Positions 53,184-63,257 are shown, counted from the stretch's first letter. The stretch is DNA of 64,000 nt from Nostoc sp. B(2019) (GCF_010091925.1 NZ_WVID01000030.1:1-64000); one strand, 5' to 3'. The notes: a model not told the origin generated them from the sequence alone. Translations and numbers: made by a program.

Positions 53184-53963
53184 AAATAACACCTTATCCT
53201 GTTATTGCTAAAACTATTTAGAGAAGTGAAACTGTATAAATGCTATCTGAGTACAGCCACTTTTGACCTCACTTTTATCACTTAAGAACCTGGAGTAAAT
53301 CAAGTGCAATGCTGTAATTTATGGTAGCTTGGCAATATATATCCACTGGATTAAAAAGTCGTCAAAGAAAACCTGCTTTGCTTTCTTTTGTAATATAGGT
53401 AGTTTTGGTTTGAGTTTACAGATTGAAAGAGCGATCGCAACGGTGCATCAAAATAGTCTAAAACTTACGAGCTAATTGGTAATCATTCACGACTGTGTTT
53501 GCACCATACTGCAAAAACTAACCTGCCATTCAACTGAAGCCAGTACAGTATTAAAGCAGCTAAAGCTTTTTACACTTTCAAAGTCTTGTTTTGTCAAGTT
53601 GGAATTATCCATATATTATGTTATTGAGATACTCAATTGCAACTCATATACAACACTTTGAGGTAATAAAAAACTCTACCCACAAGCGAAAAGTTCTGTA
53701 GGTGGGTTTCTCGCCGTAGAAACTTTTCAAGCTAGAGGATGGATGACGCTAGTTTGAGGCCACTTACTTTAAGCCGGGGAAGCCGCCCAACGTATTGACT
53801 CCTCAATTCGGGTGATAAAGTATGTCAACTAAAAAGTAAAGCGATCGCTCTTGCAAGAGCGATCGTCACTGCACATCAAAATAGTTTAGAAATTACGATA
53901 CAAATAAAAAGCTAATATTTTATGAGTTAAACTTTAGCATGATATGTGTCAACTTCGTTGCTT
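53184..53963. other. Spacer with hairpin module and HIP1 palindrome
   Basis: No gene seen. It contains the AAAAGT/ACTTTT module (53686-53731) with the same outer flanks as the one near 48311 (ACTC..ACC..CACAA before, GCTAGAG.ATGGA after). It also holds a perfect 24-bp palindrome at 53842-53865 built from two HIP1-like halves (CGATCGCTCTTG and its complement). Confidence 0.6.
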
Positions 53964-55346
53964 TCACCAAAAAGCTTTTGCTCCTCTACCTTTTAATACG
54001 TCAGGATTTTGTATACTCCTCTTTTTTATTTGTCGAGATGTTAAAACAGCAATAAACGATAATTTTAATTTCTTAAATACCGGAGATAAGTTATTTTCTT
54101 TTCCTATTACAAGCTTAAAAATTTCAATTTGTTTTTTCAAAGCTAACCACCAAGGTAAGCCATCATCTACAATTTTTTTAATGTTATGCTCACCATATAG
54201 TAATTTCAATCCTTGAACAGAAGTAGACCATCTATATACTTGTTCTATCCAAGCTTTTTTTGGCGGCTTATCTGTTGTCATATCTGTAACATTAGGAGTT
54301 CTATTCGTAGCTACAACATCTATAAATATGTCACCTATAAAGCCTGCATGTTCTGCCAAGATAGTGAGATGAGAGTCTTCACATCTGCTTCCTGGATAGT
54401 TTTCAGCAATTACTGTTAACAAGCTAATTATGGCATCAGTTTTACCAAATGTCCCACCTCCTGGTTTAGTCATAAAGCTGCTAAATCTCCCGTGAACAAT
54501 ATCTAAAAACCATTGAATAGGAGGCAAATCCTCGCTAAAATCGGGTACTAAAACTTCAATTTTATCTACCATAGCTTTTCGGTAAACTAAAAACTTATGT
54601 CTTACACCCAAAATATCTGTTTTTGGTTGATTTCTTAGCTGATTTACTATTAGTTTTAACCCATTAGAATCTGGCTCAATGAATGAATATTTCTGCTCAA
54701 TTAAAAATTGAGATTCAGCATCAAAAGTTACTAAAATGGCAGGCGGTATCCATCCGTTATCTATACTATTCATCAGTAATGAACCATAAATATCCCCCAA
54801 AACTCGAATTTTTCCTGCTGAGTATTGCCCCTCTTGTTGATGGACAACAAATATTCTATGTTTAGCTTGCTGAAGGTCGATGTTAGTTACGCAATAGAAT
54901 TTGCCTTCGCACATCAAATTGTCAAATATTTTAGCTGGAGTATTATTTGCCGCCTTTTCTCCAGTATACAGATGAATAACTTGGATACCTGGATGCATAA
55001 AACGGTCGATAACAGACGGACATTCAAAGCCATTGTTTAGACCGATTACTATATCAGCCATCATACCTACTTCAGCGATTTGCTGAATAATTTTTGGGAT
55101 TGTATAGGGTAAATAATTTTCAGATCCTTTAGTAACTGCTACTATTCCTAATATTCTTGTGCTATCAAAAGTATTATTAGTTTTATCTTGAATCCACGCT
55201 CTGTAAGACAAAACAGTGTTTACATCTGCCTTTAAAGTTTTATCTTGTTGTTCGCGTAATGTAAGTTTTTCATCGCCTACAAACTTATTGGATGGGTGAT
55301 ATTCTGATAATAGCTTGGTCAACAACATTGCTTTGTTCCTTGCCAT
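53964..55346 (-). CDS. Glycosyltransferase-like protein of unknown family
   Basis: A 460-residue protein. Residues 64-130 (RILGIVAVTKGSENYLPYTI, ADIVIGLNNGFECP) resemble the start of a GT-A nucleotide-sugar fold, and a late CEDSHLTILAEHAGF fits an acceptor/metal region, but no certain DxD motif could be fixed. The C-terminus is basic. Its start overlaps the exporter gene upstream by 62 bp (or 44 bp if the internal ATG at codon 7 is used), so translation is probably coupled. It is likely part of the cluster that the exporter serves. Confidence 0.5.
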   Translation of the reverse strand: MARNKAMLLTKLLSEYHPSNKFVGDEKLTLREQQDKTLKADVNTVLSYRAWIQDKTNNTFDSTRILGIVAVTKGSENYLPYTIPKIIQQIAEVGMMADIVIGLNNGFECPSVIDRFMHPGIQVIHLYTGEKAANNTPAKIFDNLMCEGKFYCVTNIDLQQAKHRIFVVHQQEGQYSAGKIRVLGDIYGSLLMNSIDNGWIPPAILVTFDAESQFLIEQKYSFIEPDSNGLKLIVNQLRNQPKTDILGVRHKFLVYRKAMVDKIEVLVPDFSEDLPPIQWFLDIVHGRFSSFMTKPGGGTFGKTDAIISLLTVIAENYPGSRCEDSHLTILAEHAGFIGDIFIDVVATNRTPNVTDMTTDKPPKKAWIEQVYRWSTSVQGLKLLYGEHNIKKIVDDGLPWWLALKKQIEIFKLVIGKENNLSPVFKKLKLSFIAVLTSRQIKKRSIQNPDVLKGRGAKAFW

Positions 55347-56970
55347 TAATTAAATGTTCAACTTTCACTTTGCCGTATTCCAGTTTGACAATCCGATCTG
55401 CTAGATAAAAATATCGGTCATCGTGACTGATGACCAATACAGTTTTTCCTCTATTTTTTAGCTCTGCCAAGAGTTGAGTATAAAAAATTTCCTTGAATAT
55501 AGGGTCTTGATCTGCTGCCCATTCATCAAACATATAGATGGGACGGTCTTCTAAGTAGGCAGTAACGAGAGCAAGACGCTTGCGCTGTCCTTGAGAAAGG
55601 TCAGTGGTAGAAAGTACGCCATTACTGATTTTAACTTTATGATCAAGTTGTAATTGAACAAGGTATTTTCGAGTTTGAATATCGAGTTCACTACTATCCA
55701 AACCCAGCAAACGATCAAAAAGATAAAAATCAGAAAATACTACAGAAAACTGCTGGCGATACCACTCCCGATTTTGATTGTTAATAAGTTTACCATCTAG
55801 ATAAATTTCTCCATTTTCAGGGACGTAAAGCCCAGTAATTAATTTAGCGAGGGTGGACTTACCGCTACCATTACCTCCTACAATAAAAATTAGCTCTCCT
55901 GGATGGAATTTCAAACTCATAGGGCCAAGAATAAAATTGCTTTCCTCTCGCTCTTGATAATAAGTGTGAATTACATTTGCTAATTCCAAATACTTCCAAT
56001 CTTTGTCTAACTTAAGTGAGGTATCCGAGTCAGTTTCGGTTGAGTAATTTGCCAACGAAAAGCCTAAAGACTCAACTTTTTTTAAAGCAACAAAGGCTCT
56101 AGTTACAGTTGGCATAAGACTCATAATATACTCTAAAGGAGCTATTAGATAAATTGTAGTTAGAGCATAAGCAGATATAATTTCTGGAGGAATATTATTG
56201 ATAGTAGGTATGGTAAATAACAATATACCAATAGCAACAAAGAATAGAATTTGTCCCCAGCTAGCGGCAGCAGCAAAGATACTCATGCCCACAATATTAT
56301 GACGGCGGTATGTTAAGGCAGTGGGATGAAGGTCTTCAGAGAGAAATGCTTGCCGTCGCTGGCTATGCAGCTTGAGTTCCTTTGTACCTTGAGTTACGGT
56401 ACGGAAATGCTTAAACAAGCTATCTTCCTGCTCACGGGCCAATTTTAGAAAAGATGTCGCTTTCCTCATTGGTAGTAAATAGCTGAATATTCCTATGAAC
56501 ATAAAGCTAATACCTATAAGGAAAACAATTTTGGAAAGCCAGCAGAGATAAATCAGGCAAGCAATCACAATGGCAATGTTAATGCACAAAAAGGGAATAG
56601 TAATAACTGTGCTAGAAACTGTTTGGATATCTTCAGTGAGAACGGCTAAAAGAGCATGAGGGCCGATTTGTTCTAAGTGACGTAAGGGAGAGGCAAGGAT
56701 ACTGCGGCTTAACAGCATCCGCAAGTCAAAAATGGCTTTTTCTGAAAGATGAATTAATAAAATTTGGGAAGTGAAATTAGCAAGTAGTCGCAGTAAACAT
56801 AGACCGGCAAAACCCCAAAATAGTATATTTGTTGATGGCTGTTTTTGAGTTAATGTAGTATTAATTAAGGCAATTAAACCTGCGGCAGTGCCACCACTGA
56901 AAATACCAGCTAACACTGCAAGGCTGAGGTGAAGAGAGGAAGTACGTAACAAGAGACGGATTAGGTTCAT
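55285..56970 (-). CDS. Cyclic-peptide exporter type ABC transporter (SyrD/PvdE-like)
   Basis: A 561-residue half-transporter, membrane domain about residues 10-300 and NBD about 335-540. It has Walker A GGNGSGKST, signature LSQGQRKR, Walker B YMFDEWAADQD and the switch VISHDDRYF. The DEWAADQDP and SHDD..Y pattern is that of the cyclic-peptide/siderophore exporter family (SyrD, PvdE) rather than lasso or drug exporters. It is therefore a good candidate for exporting the product of the right-hand assembly line. ATG 56970 is preferred over TTG 56988. A 433-bp spacer with nothing recognised separates it from the next upstream gene. Confidence 0.87.
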   Translation of the reverse strand: MNLIRLLLRTSSLHLSLAVLAGIFSGGTAAGLIALINTTLTQKQPSTNILFWGFAGLCLLRLLANFTSQILLIHLSEKAIFDLRMLLSRSILASPLRHLEQIGPHALLAVLTEDIQTVSSTVITIPFLCINIAIVIACLIYLCWLSKIVFLIGISFMFIGIFSYLLPMRKATSFLKLAREQEDSLFKHFRTVTQGTKELKLHSQRRQAFLSEDLHPTALTYRRHNIVGMSIFAAAASWGQILFFVAIGILLFTIPTINNIPPEIISAYALTTIYLIAPLEYIMSLMPTVTRAFVALKKVESLGFSLANYSTETDSDTSLKLDKDWKYLELANVIHTYYQEREESNFILGPMSLKFHPGELIFIVGGNGSGKSTLAKLITGLYVPENGEIYLDGKLINNQNREWYRQQFSVVFSDFYLFDRLLGLDSSELDIQTRKYLVQLQLDHKVKISNGVLSTTDLSQGQRKRLALVTAYLEDRPIYMFDEWAADQDPIFKEIFYTQLLAELKNRGKTVLVISHDDRYFYLADRIVKLEYGKVKVEHLINGKEQSNVVDQAIIRISPIQ

Positions 56971-57403
56971 AATGTCATTAATTAACAAGCTCCAGCATAC
57001 AGCCGCATTACTTTGTTACTAAAAAAACGAAAAGCTATAAAGTAATGTGGATACACGTAAAATAATAAGTTTTTAAGATAGAACCCACCTTTACTTGGGC
57101 ACAAAAAATAATGCGTGCAGCTATTTTTCGCACCTATTTCAGATAATGTGGAATGAATATAGCGTTTCTCACTTGCACAAAGTACATAAAACCCTTATTT
57201 AGTAAGAGCTTTAATCCATAGCTGTGTACTTCATCAGAATATGAAACGCTATACTACACACGAACTGTTATCTCCTGTACTCGAACACCAGTAAAATCAG
57301 CTGAAGATCATTTATTTTTCCAGATGGAAAGCCCTCGATAAGGATTTTAGGCTGCAAAAAGTGCAAGTCAAGTGCGCGAAAGTTCAGTAGATTTTATCTT
57401 CGC

Positions 57404-58687
57404 TTACCAGATCGAGACTGCTACACCACCTTTCGTCTTCAGCCCCTTCGCTGCTCCAACATGCTGGTAGAGTTTTTCTTCAAACCTTTCCATACATACT
57501 GACCAATCCCATGTGAGTATACAGGGACGAGCCTGCTCAGTCATTTCTGCTTTGAGCTTGGGATTTTCTAAAATTGCAACCACTTTGTTAGCTAAATCTA
57601 CCGGGTTGTTGGGTTCGCTTAAAAAGCCGTTAATACCAGGCAAAATCTGCTCTGTGTTCCCCCCAGCACAGGCTGCTACAATGCAGGTTCCAGATGCTAG
57701 AGCTTCCATATTGGTTGTACACAAATTCTCGGTGACGGAGGGGTTCAAAAATATGTCTGCTTTAGCGAACCAACCCAAAAGTTCTCTTCCATGCGACTCA
57801 CCCCATATAGTGATGCCCGATCCGAACTCAACCGTACGCCGACGTATTTCTTCATCTTGGGGACCACTACCGACGATGACCAGATGAACATCAGGAATTT
57901 TGGCAGCTATGAGTGGAAATGCTTCTATAAGTTGGGTGACATTCTTTTCCGGGGTAATACGCCCGACATAAAGGAGTGTAGGTCGGTGATCATCGGGAAT
58001 GGGGTCGTAACAGATATTTCGTGGGTGAAATTTTTGACAATCGACCCCTTGACAGCGGAGGTATTCACTGTGTTGTAATTTCAAATTTCTGTATTTAGTC
58101 AGCTGTTCCTGAGAATAAAAGTAATTGACATCATAAGCGTTACTGAACTTCTTGATCAAAGCGGGAAGGATTGGACGAAGAAAGCTGAATAACTGATCTC
58201 CTAAATAATATTGAATATATGCAATGATATCGGTTTGAAAAATCGATATCGTTGGCGTGCCAGTTAGCTTTGCATATTCAGTACCAATAGGGCGACCATA
58301 ACCTCCCCAGAAAAACGAGTAGAAACCTCTCATTTGTGTTGCTTCTTCAACAACCACAATGTCGGGCTGGAAATTTTTTAGCAACTTGGTATCGCTCCAA
58401 TAGCGATGGTGCAATGGTTCGGGAGCAGATTTGTAGTAAATTAATGGTTTTGTTGGGTATGCATAAGAAGAAAAGTTGCTAAAAGACTTTAGCTCATCCA
58501 ATCCGAGCATAGGACAATTGCAAACATCGTTGGGGTAGCGATCATTGACTTCAGGATGAATCAGAAAAACTTCATGCCCCTGCTGTAGTAACCAGCGAAC
58601 CCGTTGGTGTACTGCTATGGAAATCCCCGACAAGAACGGAGCATATAATGCTGTAAAAATCGCAATGCGAAGACGTTGTTTTTTCAT
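57404..58687 (-). CDS. GT4 family glycosyltransferase (SqdX-like)
   Basis: A 427-residue GT-B enzyme: N-terminal acceptor domain starting RIAIFTALYAPFLSGISIAV, C-terminal donor domain with LLYVGRITPEKNVTQLIEAF and the E-x7-E motif in SVTENLCTTNMEALASGTC. It resembles sulfolipid synthase and mannosyltransferase-like GT4 enzymes, retaining sugar configuration. It may glycosylate the natural product or a lipid. It stands between two repeat-rich spacers on the same strand as its neighbours. Confidence 0.87.
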   Translation of the reverse strand: MKKQRLRIAIFTALYAPFLSGISIAVHQRVRWLLQQGHEVFLIHPEVNDRYPNDVCNCPMLGLDELKSFSNFSSYAYPTKPLIYYKSAPEPLHHRYWSDTKLLKNFQPDIVVVEEATQMRGFYSFFWGGYGRPIGTEYAKLTGTPTISIFQTDIIAYIQYYLGDQLFSFLRPILPALIKKFSNAYDVNYFYSQEQLTKYRNLKLQHSEYLRCQGVDCQKFHPRNICYDPIPDDHRPTLLYVGRITPEKNVTQLIEAFPLIAAKIPDVHLVIVGSGPQDEEIRRRTVEFGSGITIWGESHGRELLGWFAKADIFLNPSVTENLCTTNMEALASGTCIVAACAGGNTEQILPGINGFLSEPNNPVDLANKVVAILENPKLKAEMTEQARPCILTWDWSVCMERFEEKLYQHVGAAKGLKTKGGVAVSIW

Positions 58688-58774
58688 AAAACCTTATCTA
58701 AACAAAAAGTACAAAAGAACTAAACTTAATGAGGCTTTGATTGGCGTTGCATAATTGCGGGATGATTTATTTCA

Positions 58775-58865
58775 CGCACAGAGAAGTCGGAGCGGCGGCT
58801 ACCGCCGTTGGCGCAGCCCGCCGCATCTGAACTTCTCCTGTCGGAGACGCTGCGCGAACGGTGAA
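58775..58865. repeat. Dispersed GC-rich hairpin module
   Basis: GAGAAGT (58781-58787) and ACTTCTC (58831-58837) bound a GC-rich palindromic segment (GGCGGCTACCGCCG near 58794). It then continues as CTCCTGTCGGAGACGCTGCG at 58835, nearly identical to 25263. It belongs to the same module family as the insertion in the merR 3' end. Confidence 0.7.
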
Positions 58866-59005
58866 CGCAGAGAGAATAAAGAGTTTGAGATTTCAATACA
58901 TCAAATTTCATCCCCTGATTCAGCAACGCCCTTTGATTAGTCGATTTGGTATATAGGAATACATCTAAATACCGTTTTTTTGTGAAGCTGCAATATTTAC
59001 GGTGT

Positions 59006-59151
59006 ACACACAAGTCTAGAAATTCCACTTAACACTTGGTTTCGTCGCCCTAATTCCCAAATTATGGAGAGAAGCGGAGTTTCAAGTCCTCCAAAATTTG
59101 GGTATTTAGGGGGCTAGAAGAGTTGGAAGTATGCAGACAGGACTTGTGTGT
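59006..59151. repeat. 146-bp inverted-repeat element (MITE-like)
   Basis: Ends ACACACAAGTC (59006-59016) and GACTTGTGTGT (59141-59151) are perfect 11-bp inverted repeats. Inside, CCCAAATTATGGAG (59056-59069) pairs with CTCCAAAATTTGGG (59089-59102) with one mismatch. The whole can fold as a long hairpin. It lies 12 bp past the methyltransferase stop and may also serve as its transcript end. Confidence 0.8.
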
Positions 59152-59163
59152 AGTCACTCAGTA

Positions 59164-60096
59164 TCAGCTTTTGCGAAACATGATTCCCATGCCTGTTCGG
59201 AAGCTCAACCAATAACCAAAAAGAGAGTAGAACAAGAATTTGTAAGAAGTCAGCGCTTTCCAAAGGTTGATAGATTCATATACAACGTTGATTGTGCCAT
59301 CAAAAAGATTTACGTACTGATTAAAGGCACGATTGTTAATACTGAACCACTGTGTATCGTAATGGTATCGATCAAAGAGTTCTACAGACTGCCAGCCTTG
59401 TTGACATCCCAAATATTTGAGTGATTCAGGAGTGTAAATATGAAGATGATAGGGGACATGCACAACATTATAAAAGTCAGAAACATTGGGACGGGTAAGA
59501 TCGATACGAGCTGCATTTGGTGTGCCAATCAAAATATGACCACCAGGCGCGAGCAAGCTATTCAACTCACATAACAGTTCATAGGGATCTTCTATATGTT
59601 CAATCACGTCTTGGAGTAAGATGTAATCGAATGGGCCGCGCTGGAGTATTGTGCGATCGCCAAAGCCATCCTCAGAACCGTAGAGATCATAACCGTGACA
59701 ATTGGTAAAGCCGCGTTGTCGCAGATATTCTAAATATATGCCGCTGCCACACCCATAATCAAGAAATGAGTGAGTCTTGGAAAAGCCATGCTTTGTCAGT
59801 TGTTGGGTAAGATTCCCATAAATGAAGTAGTATGGCCATGTAAGTGTTGTTTGAGAAACAGGATATTCAGCGTAGTAGCGTGGCAAATCAACGATATCTA
59901 GACAATGAATGGTCTGACATTTAGGACATCGCCATACATTGAATGTCTCATTTTTAAAAGCTCTGATATTACAGGAGAAAGTCGCAAATGCAGATTTGTC
60001 ATTCTCATTTATTGAGTGATCGCAAACTATACATTTAACCCGCTTTTTGCTGATTTGTTCATTGTGTAACGGGGTCTTTAAGATACTCTTGATCAT
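59164..60096 (-). CDS. SAM-dependent methyltransferase with N-terminal zinc-ribbon
   Basis: A 310-residue protein. Residues ~20-65 hold two Cys pairs (CIVCDHS and WRCPKCQ), a zinc ribbon seen in C- and O-methyltransferases acting on nucleotide-linked sugars or natural products. The Rossmann core follows: FLDYGCGSGIYLEYL (motif I), GYDLYGSED, DYILLQDVIEHIEDP and LLAPGGHILIGTPN. It may methylate a deoxysugar or an assembly-line product. ATG 60096 with AAGG upstream is preferred to TTG 60117. The epimerase gene lies 177 bp upstream on the same strand. Confidence 0.82.
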   Translation of the reverse strand: MIKSILKTPLHNEQISKKRVKCIVCDHSINENDKSAFATFSCNIRAFKNETFNVWRCPKCQTIHCLDIVDLPRYYAEYPVSQTTLTWPYYFIYGNLTQQLTKHGFSKTHSFLDYGCGSGIYLEYLRQRGFTNCHGYDLYGSEDGFGDRTILQRGPFDYILLQDVIEHIEDPYELLCELNSLLAPGGHILIGTPNAARIDLTRPNVSDFYNVVHVPYHLHIYTPESLKYLGCQQGWQSVELFDRYHYDTQWFSINNRAFNQYVNLFDGTINVVYESINLWKALTSYKFLFYSLFGYWLSFRTGMGIMFRKS

Positions 60097-60273
60097 CGTT
60101 CTTAACCTTAATTCCAAAATTTTTCAACGGCTTCATTAGGTGGTTAGTAAATTTATTACCCTGATTCCACCCTTTTAATTAATACATGGGGTATTTGTGA
60201 TGAATTCATAAGTGTTGCGTTCATTATTTGCATATCTGCGCTTTCAAAAAAGCAAAATTTTTATCTTAGTCAA

Positions 60274-61284
60274 TTACTGCAACTCAATTAATTTTTGGAT
60301 ATCGGTTTTTTGCAGCCATTCCTGTGTGCGCTGCATTCCCTCTTTCAGATCAATCTTGGGTTTATAGCCCAAAATTGTTTCTGCTTTAGCAATGGAATAA
60401 GCATAGGGACGAGAGATAAAATCTATGGACTCAGGCAGAATATCAGCCTTTTTTCCAAAAAGTTTCCGTCCCTGGTAGCGCAGTTGCGCCAAAACTTTAA
60501 GTTCTTCTTTTGGCAGAGAATGAGGTACAGGTACACTTGCTATTTCTGCTAAGCGTGTGAAATACTCTTTCCAAGAAGTTTCTTGTCCGTCAGTAATATT
60601 AAAGATTTCACCGTAAGTTTCTTTTTCTATAGCCAAAAAGATGGCATCAATCAAGTTGTCTACATATACATGATTGATGACTCCCCGTCCATCGTTGGCA
60701 TAGAAGAATAATTTTTGGCGCATCAAGAGAATCGGTTGGGCTACCCAAGGGATGCTTCCTGGGCCGTAAACATCGCCTGGTCTGATGATGATAATCCCAA
60801 AATCGGGTGGGGCATTCAGTTGTAAGATGGCTTCTTCAGCTTCTATTTTCGTTTGACAGTAGGGATTATTTTCACCAGATAACGGCCCTAATTCTGTGAT
60901 GCGATCGCCATAGTTGAAGCCATAGACCATTACACTGGAAAGATGCACAAAGGTTCTGACACCAGCATTTTTGGCGGCTTTAGCCATGTTAACAGTACCA
61001 CCTACATTTACCTCACGAAAACGCTTAAGTGACGCGCTTTCATTGGCCATGTCAGCCGTATGCAAAACGATGTCCATTCCCTCACAAGCCTTTTGAGCAA
61101 TAGCAGGATCAGTAATACTGCCCAAAATCACCTCAACACCTAGTTTCTGTGCTTTTTTAGCTTCATCTGTGCAATGTTGCAACCCACGAACTTCCATTCC
61201 CTGAGCTAAGGCTAACTCAGCAGATCGCAAGCCAATAAACCCACTAGTTCCCGATATCAAAAGCTTTTTTTGTGAGAGGTTCAT
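60274..61284 (-). CDS. NAD-dependent epimerase/dehydratase (extended SDR)
   Basis: A 336-residue extended SDR. Glycine motif SGTSGFIGLRSAEL (GxxGxxG), catalytic Ser-Tyr-Lys in SSVMVYG and NPYCQTKIEAE (Tyr-x3-Lys), RPGDVYGPG. The C-terminus DLKEGMQRTQEWLQKT is typical of UDP-sugar epimerase/3-beta-HSD-like members. It could build an unusual nucleotide sugar or reduce a ketone in the product. Between the methyltransferase and the TubC-domain gene, all on one strand. Confidence 0.85.
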   Translation of the reverse strand: MNLSQKKLLISGTSGFIGLRSAELALAQGMEVRGLQHCTDEAKKAQKLGVEVILGSITDPAIAQKACEGMDIVLHTADMANESASLKRFREVNVGGTVNMAKAAKNAGVRTFVHLSSVMVYGFNYGDRITELGPLSGENNPYCQTKIEAEEAILQLNAPPDFGIIIIRPGDVYGPGSIPWVAQPILLMRQKLFFYANDGRGVINHVYVDNLIDAIFLAIEKETYGEIFNITDGQETSWKEYFTRLAEIASVPVPHSLPKEELKVLAQLRYQGRKLFGKKADILPESIDFISRPYAYSIAKAETILGYKPKIDLKEGMQRTQEWLQKTDIQKLIELQ

Positions 61285-61364
61285 AAAACTTAATAACTAA
61301 ACTTGGTTGAGAAATTCAGCATGATAAAGACGAAAAGCGTTGATAGCAATGAATTATTCTGCGC

Positions 61365-63242
61365 TTAAATTTCGTCTTTACCTACTTTTGCCTTCAAAGA
61401 AGCAAAATGTTTTCCACCTAGTTCAATTTGCCCATCTGCACACCCAGTTTTCAATCTTTCGACTAGATAATCCAAATCATGAGCGATGAAATTTGTGCCA
61501 TGATCTGGTTCTACCAAACTAACTAAAGCATGATTTTTTACCTGTTGATTTGCCAAGCTGGCAATACCCAGAAAGTTGAATACTCCTGATTCATAAGTTC
61601 CACAAGGTACTGAAGGGTTATGTACTCCAACGCAGTATTCATTAGGTTTAAACCAGTCAAATACCGGATAACCGTGGAAATGAACAATTGGTGCGCCATT
61701 TTTAATTAATTCCGGTGTGTACAAAGCAGCACCAAGACTAATAGCAAGCATTACATAAACATCATACGAAGGCTTGACATCTACTACTTGATGATCAATT
61801 TTCTGCGGTAACTCTAGTAATAATCTGTCTGTCAAACCAATTCTGAGGATATCACTCTCAAGACTCAAGTTTGTTTTATTTGAGCCGGAGCGAGCACTTA
61901 AAATCCAAATATCAGGAATTTGTTTAAATTTGTATTCTGCTCCTATCTTAGTTTTTAAATATCGTCTACCTATAGCATTTTGGCGGACTTGATCAATAGG
62001 AAATTCTGCAACAGGATCTAGGCTATCCCAATCCTTCTCAGTTATCTCAATTTCGCCTACATAATATGGCGGCTCTGCGTAAGCTACAAAGCCGTAAGAA
62101 ACACCAGTTCTGCCATTGACGATGACATTAACAATATCTCTATGAGACTGTCTTTTAATTACCTCACTTAGCTTTGAGCCAGGAGGAAATAAATTTGTGT
62201 CTGCTAGATAATTACTCAATGCAACTAATTTTTTGGCATAGATTGATTCTTGAGGATTGAATTTTCCTAATTTAAATTTGCTCAGTGGCAGAGGTAATAT
62301 AGGGACATAGACTTTAGGAATGAGTGATTTTAAGACAAAATTGTCTATTTCATTGCGAGAGAACACAGAATCAGACAGATTCATATTTAAAATTGAAAAC
62401 TGAGAATCAGAAACTCCAATCACAATTTCTGAAAACGTTCTGATCAGAGTATTTAATCCAATCTTGATCTTCTGTTGATAGGGAGTTTGCGAATTAACAA
62501 ACTCTTGATCTAAATCTGTAAGGATAATTATTTGAGTATTCGTGGGATCTTCAACATATTTAGCAGCACACTCTTCAGCCCAACCAATTAAACGAGCAAT
62601 TCCTGAAACCGATATTTTGCGGTTTTTCAAAATAAATCGAGAATAAAATTGATACAGCTTTTCGGCTGCAAATGTTTCGGCTCGACTTCTTACAGAAGGT
62701 GGTCTATCAACATCAATTACAGCATTAATCCCAGTTTTAACTACTCTAGTTTTGATGCTTTGCTTCAAGTTAATAAATGGTATCTTAATCTCATAAGAAA
62801 ACTCTTTTGTAGCTTGTTCCCAAGGTGTAACTTTCACTCCATAGTCATGGAATTTCTGTTCTAGTTCGGCTCTAAATTTGATAATTTCGGTATTTTTGTA
62901 TCCCTTTTGTAGAGGTCTAAAGGTGACAGTTAACCTTTGAGCCATTAGCTTTGGGTCAATAATCGGTTGCTTGAACTCTGGATTTAATTCATCGCCTACT
63001 TCTCCAATTAAACGACCAATTGTTTGCAAGCTTAAACCCTGAGCAAGTGGCGCAAGAGAAGAACTATTAAGATTGCGATCGCACCGCAGAAAATCTAAAA
63101 TTTCTGACTTATGTGCAACTAGTTGTGCCTGGATATCTTGTGTTATTACTCCTTTGGGAGAACGAATATTTAATGTTTCGTTCTCAACCCAAATATCTAC
63201 GCCTTGTTGTCTAAGACTATTCACGATTTCGGTTGTATTCAT
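61365..63242 (-). CDS. TubC-docking-domain protein with large body of unknown function
   Basis: A 625-residue protein. Residues 1-53 form a TubC-type N-terminal docking domain (NSLRQQGVDIWVENETLNI, KSEILDFLR), which links partner subunits in NRPS/PKS lines. The remaining ~570 residues match no adenylation, condensation, ketosynthase or thioesterase motif that I can see. There is no phosphopantetheine site. Visible stretches are FRPLQKGYKNTEIIKFRAEL, PPSVRSRAETFAAEKLYQF and, near the end, HFHGYP, CVGVHNPSVPCGTYESG and EPDHGTNFIAHDLDY, where His, Cys and Asp could be catalytic. It lies 15 bp from a carrier-protein gene, so it very likely acts on carrier-bound substrate. Confidence 0.6.
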   Translation of the reverse strand: MNTTEIVNSLRQQGVDIWVENETLNIRSPKGVITQDIQAQLVAHKSEILDFLRCDRNLNSSSLAPLAQGLSLQTIGRLIGEVGDELNPEFKQPIIDPKLMAQRLTVTFRPLQKGYKNTEIIKFRAELEQKFHDYGVKVTPWEQATKEFSYEIKIPFINLKQSIKTRVVKTGINAVIDVDRPPSVRSRAETFAAEKLYQFYSRFILKNRKISVSGIARLIGWAEECAAKYVEDPTNTQIIILTDLDQEFVNSQTPYQQKIKIGLNTLIRTFSEIVIGVSDSQFSILNMNLSDSVFSRNEIDNFVLKSLIPKVYVPILPLPLSKFKLGKFNPQESIYAKKLVALSNYLADTNLFPPGSKLSEVIKRQSHRDIVNVIVNGRTGVSYGFVAYAEPPYYVGEIEITEKDWDSLDPVAEFPIDQVRQNAIGRRYLKTKIGAEYKFKQIPDIWILSARSGSNKTNLSLESDILRIGLTDRLLLELPQKIDHQVVDVKPSYDVYVMLAISLGAALYTPELIKNGAPIVHFHGYPVFDWFKPNEYCVGVHNPSVPCGTYESGVFNFLGIASLANQQVKNHALVSLVEPDHGTNFIAHDLDYLVERLKTGCADGQIELGGKHFASLKAKVGKDEI

Positions 63243-63257
63243 AGTTTTAATTAAAGA

